Assembly: GCF_018882185.1 (NCBI RefSeq)
Contig: NZ_JACVOY010000003.1
Location: forward strand, 166,641 to 230,640
Length of the DNA stretch: 64,000 bases
Origin: Polynucleobacter sp. AP-Latsch-80-C2
GTDB taxonomy: Bacteria > Pseudomonadota > Gammaproteobacteria > Burkholderiales > Burkholderiaceae
Direction: 5' to 3'
How positions within the stretch are numbered: position 1 is the stretch's first letter; each line of letters begins with the position of its first letter. The notes beneath the pieces are model-generated. The model was not told the DNA's origin. It saw only the letters and a program-made list of their open reading frames with translations, and searched no databases. A program made the translations under genes and the position numbers. Below, piece by piece: positions 58,076 to 64,000 of the stretch.

Positions 58076-58757
58076 TCAAGCCATATTAATAGCTAAGGAT
58101 TTGGCGAAGACCTACGGTCAAGGCCCAACTGCCGTAGAGGTTCTTAAATCGATTGACCTACAGGTGATGCCTTCTGAAAAGGTGGCCATTGTCGGATCTT
58201 CTGGCTCCGGCAAAAGTACCTTGTTGCATTTATTGGGTGGCTTAGATAGCCCAAGCTCTGGCTCAGTGACTTTAGACGGATCTAATTTAAATCATTTAGC
58301 GGTAAATAAATTAGATCAACTACGCAATCACAGCTTGGGGTTTATTTACCAGTTCCACCATCTCTTGGATGAATTTAGTGCTGCTGAAAATGTAGCCTTA
58401 CCTTTACGTATTCGTGGCTTAAGTAATGACGAGTCAATGGAACGTGCAAGCAAGATGCTCAAAGCAGTTGGTTTAGCTGCTCGTGAGTTGCATACTCCAG
58501 GTGAGCTTTCAGGTGGTGAGCGTCAACGTGTTGCCGTCGCAAGAGCTTTGGTAGGTAATCCGGCATGCGTATTGGCCGATGAACCTACCGGCAATTTAGA
58601 TACTGAGACTGCAGATGGCGTATTTGACTTAATGCTCGATATTGCGCGAGAGCAAGGTACTGCATTTGTTATCGTGACGCACGATTCTTTACGCGCCAAA
58701 CGTTGTGATCGTATTTTGCATTTAGAGCGTGGAGTATTGAAAACATTTTCTCAATGA
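58068..58757 (+). CDS. lolD: Lipoprotein-releasing ABC transporter ATPase LolD
   Basis: ATPase of the Lol complex, 229 residues from the ATG within the lolC end (ATGAGTAA). The longer in-frame reading from 58032 lies inside lolC. Walker [10 protein letters not shown], signature [15 protein letters not shown], Walker [13 protein letters not shown] and FVIVTHDSL are complete, with [16 protein letters not shown] typical of LolD/MacB ATPases. Confidence 0.94.
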   Translation: MSNQAILIAKDLAKTYGQGPTAVEVLKSIDLQVMPSEKVAIVGSSGSGKSTLLHLLGGLDSPSSGSVTLDGSNLNHLAVNKLDQLRNHSLGFIYQFHHLLDEFSAAENVALPLRIRGLSNDESMERASKMLKAVGLAARELHTPGELSGGERQRVAVARALVGNPACVLADEPTGNLDTETADGVFDLMLDIAREQGTAFVIVTHDSLRAKRCDRILHLERGVLKTFSQ

Positions 58758-58767
58758 GTCATTGAAG

Positions 58768-59613
58768 ATGCAGCCCATTTGGATTGATACCCATTGCCAT
58801 CTCGATGCCCCTGAGTTTGCTGGCAAATTATCTACAGTCATTGATGCTGCAATTGCTAAGAATGTTCAAGCAGTACTAGTGCCGGCTGTAAAAGCGGCAG
58901 ATTGCCCCCTAGTAAAAGCGCTGGTAAATCAATTTAGCTCGCAGATGCCGGGCTTGGTTTATACCTTGGGTATTCATCCGATCTACATCAATCAAGCTAA
59001 AGAGAGTGATGTAAATATTGTTGAACAACACATCATCCAATCCTTATCAGACCCGCGTTTTATTGGGGTGGGTGAGATAGGCCTTGATTATTTTGTAGAG
59101 AGCTTGGATCCTCATCGGCAAGATTTCTTTTTTAATGCTCAATTAGATCTTGCAGAAAAATATCAACTTCCAGTCATCTTGCATGTGCGTCGCTCTCAAG
59201 ATGCCATTCTAAAGGCCTTACGACGCCGCAATATTCCTGGCGGGATTGCCCATGCATTTAACGGCAGCCTGCAACAGGCCGAACAATTTATTGGTCTTGG
59301 ATTTAAATTGGGCTTTGGAGGAGCGGCGACGTATGAGCGTGCATTACAAATTCGTAGGCTTTTAAAAGAACTCCCTTTAGAAAGTATTGTTACGGAAACA
59401 GATTCACCAGATATTCCGCCGGCATGGCTAAAGGCCGAAGGAATTGCATTTAATGAACCAGCATTTCTGCCACGCATTGCTCAAGAGTTGGCTCATATTC
59501 GTGGCATAAGGGAAGTGGAATTTGCTAATGCAGTATGGCGTAACGCCATGCAAGTTTTGCCACGCTTGTCAGCACTCTGTGCAAATCATCCCACTCTTCA
59601 GATAGCCTCTTAA
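58768..59613 (+). CDS. tatD: TatD-family metal-dependent DNase/hydrolase
   Basis: Metal-dependent hydrolase of 281 residues from the ATG (TTG at 58762 is a less likely start). Metal ligands are in DTHCHLD, GEIGLDYF, LHVRRSQDA, HAFNGS and TETDSPDIPP. TatD proteins act as 3'-5' exonucleases or D-aminoacyl-tRNA/DNA-quality enzymes; a precise role cannot be set. It sits between lolD and comEC, four bases before the latter. Confidence 0.88.
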   Translation: MQPIWIDTHCHLDAPEFAGKLSTVIDAAIAKNVQAVLVPAVKAADCPLVKALVNQFSSQMPGLVYTLGIHPIYINQAKESDVNIVEQHIIQSLSDPRFIGVGEIGLDYFVESLDPHRQDFFFNAQLDLAEKYQLPVILHVRRSQDAILKALRRRNIPGGIAHAFNGSLQQAEQFIGLGFKLGFGGAATYERALQIRRLLKELPLESIVTETDSPDIPPAWLKAEGIAFNEPAFLPRIAQELAHIRGIREVEFANAVWRNAMQVLPRLSALCANHPTLQIAS

Positions 59614-59617
59614 CAAC

Positions 59618-62131
59618 ATGCGCTTGGCTATTACGGCATTTATTGCCGGGGGATCGCTCCTTCTCTTTTTGCCGCAAGTACCTCTCTATTGGTTTCCTAT
59701 TTTCGTAGGCGTCGCTATTGTTGTCATCACCGTCTTATTCGTAACACAGAGAAGCGCAAGATTTTTTCAAGCAGCAATGATTGTTTTAGCATTTACTTTG
59801 GGTTTTGCTTGGAATGCGCGCTATGCAGAAAATCGTCTGGACAATATTCTTGCCGAAGAGCTTGAGGCTAGGGACCTGGTGGTAGAGGGCAGGGTAGCTG
59901 CCTTGCCACAAAGTAAGTCAGATGGGGCGAAGTTTGCCTTTACTGTAGATAAGGCATTCATAGGGCAGGAAGACTTAGAGCGATTTCCTCAAAAAATTTA
60001 TCTTAGTTGGCAGCCTGCCTGGAGAAACCCAGATGAGATTCCAGAAATTATTCCAGGACAGCGGTGGCGTTTTAAGGTCAAACTCAAGCGTCCCTATGGA
60101 TCTCTGAATCCCTATACCTTTGATTTTGAGCGCTGGTCATTTCATCAAGACTTTGGCGCTAGTGGTTCAGTAAAGAGTGGGCAATTATTACTTACCACTG
60201 ATATTGGACTTACAGAGTTTGAGTTGCGTATGGAGTTAGCTCGCTGGGGCTTACGTCAGAAGATTCTGAGAATGCTCCCAGGAGATGCTCCATATTCTGG
60301 GGTGCTGATTGCTTTAGTCATGGGTGATCAAAATGCTATTGATCAGGATGATTGGCGCGTCTTTAATGCCACTGGAATTGGCCATCTCATCTCAATATCA
60401 GGTTTACACGTCACTATGCTGGCCGGTGTAGGTGCCACGCTTGCCGCCTGGATTTGGCGTAGACGTTCTCTGCCTTTATTTATTCCAGTGGGTAAGCTTG
60501 CGGCCATCTCAGGATTTCTAACGGCATTTTTCTACGCCTGGTTAGCCGGTTTCCAGATACCAGCGCAACGAACTATGTATATGGTTGGTGTGGTTGCCTT
60601 CGCGTTATGGACGGGCAGAAATCCAAGGTCTTTTGATATTTGGTGGTGGGCACTATTCATTGTGTTGGTGATTGATCCGATGGCGCCCTATACGCCTGGT
60701 TTCTGGTTATCCTTTGGTGCTGTAGCTGCCATCTTGTATGGCATGGGAAATTCAGCAGGTTTATTGGGAATACCAACAGGTAAGGAATTAGAAGTGCATT
60801 GGGTGCAGAGGCTAGCAGAGGCTCTGCGTGAAGCATGTCGTGTTCAAGCAATAGTGACGCTCGCTTTACTACCGCTCACTTTGTATTGGTTCTATCAAGC
60901 ATCAGTGGTATCACCACTGGCAAATGCGCTTGCAATTCCCTTGGTAAGTTATGTGGTTACTCCCTTAGCTATTGCAGGAGCTTTATTGCCTGAATCTATA
61001 GGGTCTTGGCTTTTACTGCCAGCCCATGCATCAATGGACTACCTTGCGCAATTACTCCATTGGATGGCAGGGTGGAAGTGGTCAGTAGTCTTGTCACGCC
61101 AGCCAGAGTGGTGGATTCTCTTGCTCTCTAGTGCTGGCATTGTCTATGTCATCAGGCCGGGCTTTGTTTGCGACAGTTGGTGTTCAAGGGCGTTTGTCTT
61201 AAGCACCTCTATCGCACTACTGACCCCATTCAGTGATGTTGCTTATAGACCATTAATCTCTGCCGGAGAATTTAAGGCAACTGTTTTTGATATTGGCCAG
61301 GGCACTGCAGTATTTATCGAGACTGCAAACAAAACATTGCTCTATGACACAGGACCTATTCAGGGTAAGAGTGATGATGCTGGGCAACGAATACTGCTCC
61401 CCTATTTTCGAGGCAGGGGAATTGATCAGATCGATCGTCTAGTGATCAGTCACAGTGATAGCGATCATGTTGGTGGAGCAGCCACACTGTTAAAGCATAT
61501 TGAATTTCAGGCCATGATGGGCTCCTTGCCATCAAGCAATCCACTACTTAAAAATCTTCAATCTAAAAATATCCCCAGCATTCCTTGTCGTTTTGGTCAG
61601 CATTGGATTTGGGATGAGGTGGAATTTTTTATTTGGCATCCTCGCGAGGATACAAATTTCCAAATGCAATACTCAAGCAAACCCAATGAAATGAGTTGTG
61701 TATTGGAGGTGCGCAACAAACACACCTCCTTTTGGCTAACAGGGGATGTCGAGAGACAAGGCGAGGCTGAAATTGTTGAGCGCTTAGATGATGAGATGCT
61801 GAAAGAATTGGGCGACCGTGAATTGATCTTCATGGCCCCACATCATGGAAGCAAAACCTCCTCATCAGAAGATTTATTGAAGCGACTTCAACCAGACCAG
61901 GCTTTTGCCCAAAATGGTTACCGTAATCGTTATGGGCATCCCCATCCAACCGTTGTAGTGCGTTATGGGTCTTTGGCTATCCCATTTAGTCAAACCCCAG
62001 AAACTGGAGCCCAGGTTTGGCGCTTTAATGGGATCGGTAAGGCGACCCTTGAGAGTTGGAGATTAGGGCAGCGGCGCCTATGGCATAGGGACTCGATTGG
62101 GTCAAAAAAGCAAAAAGCCCTTAACAATTAA
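59618..62131 (+). CDS. comEC: DNA uptake channel protein ComEC/Rec2
   Basis: Inner-membrane channel for transformation, 837 residues. An N-terminal hydrophobic and OB-like region is followed by the competence domain (about 220-490) with GHLISISGLHVTMLAG and AGFQIPAQRTMYM. Next is a C-terminal metallo-beta-lactamase-like nuclease domain with ISHSDSDHVGG and APHHGSKTSS. All metal-binding motifs seem intact, which implies natural competence if the pilus genes exist elsewhere. It ends inside a terminator hairpin. Confidence 0.93.
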   Translation: MRLAITAFIAGGSLLLFLPQVPLYWFPIFVGVAIVVITVLFVTQRSARFFQAAMIVLAFTLGFAWNARYAENRLDNILAEELEARDLVVEGRVAALPQSKSDGAKFAFTVDKAFIGQEDLERFPQKIYLSWQPAWRNPDEIPEIIPGQRWRFKVKLKRPYGSLNPYTFDFERWSFHQDFGASGSVKSGQLLLTTDIGLTEFELRMELARWGLRQKILRMLPGDAPYSGVLIALVMGDQNAIDQDDWRVFNATGIGHLISISGLHVTMLAGVGATLAAWIWRRRSLPLFIPVGKLAAISGFLTAFFYAWLAGFQIPAQRTMYMVGVVAFALWTGRNPRSFDIWWWALFIVLVIDPMAPYTPGFWLSFGAVAAILYGMGNSAGLLGIPTGKELEVHWVQRLAEALREACRVQAIVTLALLPLTLYWFYQASVVSPLANALAIPLVSYVVTPLAIAGALLPESIGSWLLLPAHASMDYLAQLLHWMAGWKWSVVLSRQPEWWILLLSSAGIVYVIRPGFVCDSWCSRAFVLSTSIALLTPFSDVAYRPLISAGEFKATVFDIGQGTAVFIETANKTLLYDTGPIQGKSDDAGQRILLPYFRGRGIDQIDRLVISHSDSDHVGGAATLLKHIEFQAMMGSLPSSNPLLKNLQSKNIPSIPCRFGQHWIWDEVEFFIWHPREDTNFQMQYSSKPNEMSCVLEVRNKHTSFWLTGDVERQGEAEIVERLDDEMLKELGDRELIFMAPHHGSKTSSSEDLLKRLQPDQAFAQNGYRNRYGHPHPTVVVRYGSLAIPFSQTPETGAQVWRFNGIGKATLESWRLGQRRLWHRDSIGSKKQKALNN

Positions 62132-62137
62132 GGGCTT
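62115..62137 (-). terminator. Terminator of the initiator tRNA gene (overlapping the comEC end)
   Basis: AAGCCCTTAA (62115-62124) pairs with 62128-62137 around CAA. T-runs follow only on the minus strand (62104-62116), so it was the terminator of the leftward tRNA whose 3' half remains at 62151. Confidence 0.75.
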
Positions 62138-62150
62138 AGAGCGTAAATTT

Positions 62151-62195
<45 letters not shown>

Positions 62196-62202
62196 ACCTG
62201 TT

Positions 62203-62346
62203 ATAAATGAAATTCAAATCAATAGAAATCAACTCTGTAATTCCATAAATAAATGATTTATTTGATTATTTTTGAAATAACTGGAATATTTGTATTCCCA
62301 TCAATTCCTAAGTTACTCCAATATAAGGTTACTATAGGGTTACTTT
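62203..62346 (+). promoter_or_regulatory. Integrase upstream region with dyads and GTTACT repeats
   Basis: AT-rich element end. It holds AAATAAAT-G-ATTTATTT (62247-62263), GGAATA-TTTG-TATTCC (62283-62298) and three direct copies of GTTACT (62312, 62328, 62339). Such motifs suit integrase arm sites or an operator of the integrase gene. No coding potential is seen. Confidence 0.45.
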
Positions 62347-62358
62347 TTGGAGTTTAGC

Positions 62359-63807
62359 ATGGCTAATTGGGAAAATTTCACTGCAGGACGAGTAGCAGCC
62401 TTTGCCTGCCCTGAAGGGAGGGCTGATTGTTTTTATTGGGATGGGAAGGTTCCATCACTGGGAGTGAAGGTTTATGCCTCGGGTCGGAAGTCATTCATCT
62501 TTCAAACCAAAGTTTCAGGCAGAACTATCCGCATAACTATTGGGGATGTTCGAGTCTGGCCGATCGGTAAGGCACAGGCTGAAGCAACTAAATTAAAAAC
62601 GCTCACGGATCAAGGTTTGGACCCTAGAGAGTTAAATAAAACTAAAAAAGCCGAATCAGCTTCAAAGCGTGCCCACGAGAAAGCTAAGACGTTGTTGGTC
62701 CAGGATGCTTGGGGGGTGTATTTGGCCTATCAAAAGGACAAAATGTCACGCCCTCACATAGAGCGAGGAAAAAAGTGGGGAGAGCGCCACCTCCAGGATC
62801 ACGAGAGACTGTCCCAAAAAGGTGGTGAATTAAAGATTAGAGGCAAAGGATTAACCAAGCAAGGCGTCCTCTATCCGATTCTGTCTATGAAGATGGGGGA
62901 TATATCTGCCACTGTTTTGGTGCATTGGCAACAACAAGAGGCAAAGGAGAGGGCGAATAAGGCTCGTCAGGGCTTCGAGATGTTCCGTACTTTTTGGCGA
63001 TGGTGCGCCCAAAATCCCGAATACAAGCTCATCATTGATGCTGATGCTATTGATGCTCGGGCTTTGCGTGATGAGGTGCCAAGCCGAAAGAGCAGGCGAA
63101 ATGATTCGCTTGAGCGGGGACATTTAGCTTTATGGTTTCAGGCTGTTTGTAGTCTTGAGAGTCGAAACTTTAAGAGAGGTGAGGTCGAGCGCCAATCAGG
63201 TGGAGCAAGAAATCAAAATAATCAGATTGCTAAAACTTATCTCCAAGCCCTTCTCCTTACCGGTGCGAGAAGAGAGGAAATGGCGCCTTTACGCTGGGAG
63301 GACGTCTCCTTTGAGCGTAACTCTTTATGGATTAAAGATAAGGTCGAAGGTGATAATAAGGAGGCGGGAGAGGGTCGCAGGATTCCTCTTACTCCTTACC
63401 TTAAGACATTACTGATGGCTTTACCAAAGCGTAATAAATATGTCTTTAGTTCACTCGGTTCGAATTGTGGATATATTACTGAGCCATCAAGTACACACAA
63501 CCGCGCTCTAGATAAGGCCATAGCAATCTCAGCTGATTTTCCTCGGGTAACCGTGCACGGACTGAGGAGATCATTTATTTCTTTAAGTGAGTGGGTGGAA
63601 ATTCCTGTGGGGGTTATTGCGCAGATTGTGGGGCATAAACCAAGCGGAACAGCAGAACGACACTATAAGCACCGTCCTCTGGAGTTGCTTGAGGCTTGGC
63701 ACTCGAAATATGAGAGTTGGATACTTAAAGAGGCAGGCGTTGAATTTAAAAATGATTTAGTTGCGTTGAATGAAATAGGGTCAATTAATAGCGTCGCAAT
63801 AGATTGA
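62359..63807 (+). CDS. int: Tyrosine recombinase/integrase of an integrated element
   Basis: Site-specific recombinase of 482 residues, GGAG six bases before the ATG (a TTG at 62347 is rejected). The N-terminal arm-binding domain of the DUF4102 type (SLGVKVYASGRKSFIFQTKV, RITIGDVRVWPIGKAQAEA) is followed by a core-binding domain and the catalytic domain. Catalytic residues are TGARREEMAPLRWED (Arg), VHGLRRSF (His-x-x-Arg), IVGHKPSG (His) and HYKH (Tyr). An insertion with many charged residues lies before the catalytic domain. It sits beside a split initiator tRNA and should have used that gene as its target. Confidence 0.9.
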   Translation: MANWENFTAGRVAAFACPEGRADCFYWDGKVPSLGVKVYASGRKSFIFQTKVSGRTIRITIGDVRVWPIGKAQAEATKLKTLTDQGLDPRELNKTKKAESASKRAHEKAKTLLVQDAWGVYLAYQKDKMSRPHIERGKKWGERHLQDHERLSQKGGELKIRGKGLTKQGVLYPILSMKMGDISATVLVHWQQQEAKERANKARQGFEMFRTFWRWCAQNPEYKLIIDADAIDARALRDEVPSRKSRRNDSLERGHLALWFQAVCSLESRNFKRGEVERQSGGARNQNNQIAKTYLQALLLTGARREEMAPLRWEDVSFERNSLWIKDKVEGDNKEAGEGRRIPLTPYLKTLLMALPKRNKYVFSSLGSNCGYITEPSSTHNRALDKAIAISADFPRVTVHGLRRSFISLSEWVEIPVGVIAQIVGHKPSGTAERHYKHRPLELLEAWHSKYESWILKEAGVEFKNDLVALNEIGSINSVAID

Positions 63808-63873
63808 GAAATACATAAGAGTAATATTTTCCTAAAAGCGATTTCAGGGAATGCTTAACTTTTCTAGGCCGAA

Positions 63874-63897
63874 GACCCTGTAAATATTTCTGTGTAA
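63874..63897 (-). repeat. Probable terminal inverted repeat of an IS256-type element
   Basis: GACCCTGTAAATATTTC then TGTGTAA lies just outside the transposase C-terminus and looks like an IS256-family end. The other end is beyond the window, so the repeat cannot be confirmed. Confidence 0.4.
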
Positions 63898-63910
63898 GTT
63901 CACCGCGGGG

Positions 63911-64000
63911 TTATTGGTGAACAGCGATGCGTTCTCCAAATTCTATATCAAAGCGATTCAGTGCTGCCCGCCAGTTCCGTATCGGCATCGTCCACTTCTT
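63911..64000 (-). mobile_element. IS256-family (mutator-type) transposase, C-terminal end
   Basis: The reverse strand reads KKWTMPIRNWRAALNRFDIE then FGERIAVHQ and a stop. WTMPIxNWxxALNxF is the conserved C-terminal motif of IS256-family transposases. Only 29 codons are in the window; whether the gene is intact cannot be seen. It marks an insertion sequence inside the integrated element. Confidence 0.75.

Noticed and set aside
62312..62344. CRISPR-like repeats
   Set aside because: Three 6-base copies with irregular 5-10 base gaps are far too short; no CRISPR array or cas gene was seen anywhere in the window.

Overview
The window reads as the chromosome of a low-GC betaproteobacterium of the Burkholderiaceae, most like a free-living Polynucleobacter. 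Support for this: a one-operon ISC cluster with a class I HscA, a short-chain-PHA depolymerase close to Cupriavidus PhaZ1 (Cys183/Asp355/His388 at identical positions), a Bug-type solute receptor, RF2 with its programmed frameshift upstream of lysS, and fairly AT-rich intergenic DNA. The genus is an inference from gene content.

Layout. (1) 1-5844: end of nth, an RnfB-like ferredoxin, phaZ, an aromatic/aspartate aminotransferase and uvrB. (2) 5845-11357: iscR-iscS-iscU-iscA-hscB-hscA-fdx, with an IscR type-1-like box before iscR. (3) 11376-35066: an accessory organosulfonate catabolic island. A LacI regulator faces an SsuABC/TauABC-type ABC importer, an HpsN-type sulfopropanediol dehydrogenase and three further alcohol dehydrogenases (SDR, zinc MDR, iron ADH). 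A LysR regulator then faces a SorA/SoxC-type sulfite dehydrogenase with its cytochrome c. A six-gene operon follows (fumarate-reductase-like complex plus two-subunit class I fumarase-like hydratase) ending near a TauE exporter. Next come a Bug receptor and the sulfolactate operon: SlcC-like and ComC-like dehydrogenases, SuyA, SuyB, a GntR/HutC regulator and a YeiH-type exporter. (4) 35063-39501: an MCP, a CheA with two CheW-like domains, and a CheW. (5) 39521-50194: assimilatory sulfur metabolism, all on the minus strand (sbp, cysT, cysW, cysA, cysB, cysH, cysD, cysN), bordered on both sides by copies of an unannotated 54-codon gene, one broken. A relic of a second ComC-like dehydrogenase lies at the left border. 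A second TauE-type exporter and a ferredoxin-NADP reductase follow. (6) 50338-62131: housekeeping genes dsbB, lysS, prfB, recJ, lolC/lolD, tatD and comEC. (7) 62151-64000: the 3' half of an initiator tRNA, a tyrosine integrase and the end of an IS256-type transposase, i.e. the left border of an integrated element that continues past the window.

How the genes work together. The sulfonate island can be read as uptake of 2,3-dihydroxypropane-1-sulfonate (DHPS) and/or sulfolactate, oxidation of DHPS to (R)-sulfolactate (HpsN), epimerisation of sulfolactate through sulfopyruvate (SlcC plus ComC), cleavage to pyruvate and sulfite (SuyAB), oxidation of sulfite to sulfate (SorAB), and export of sulfite or sulfate. 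Substrates are assigned by family resemblance and gene context, not by experiment. The least explained part is the flavoprotein/hydratase operon at 23221-27882. It lacks the flavin-linking histidine of true succinate dehydrogenases and shares a candidate LysR operator with the sulfite dehydrogenase genes. It may therefore serve a sulfonated or otherwise substituted C4 dicarboxylate; this is the best candidate here for an undescribed pathway.
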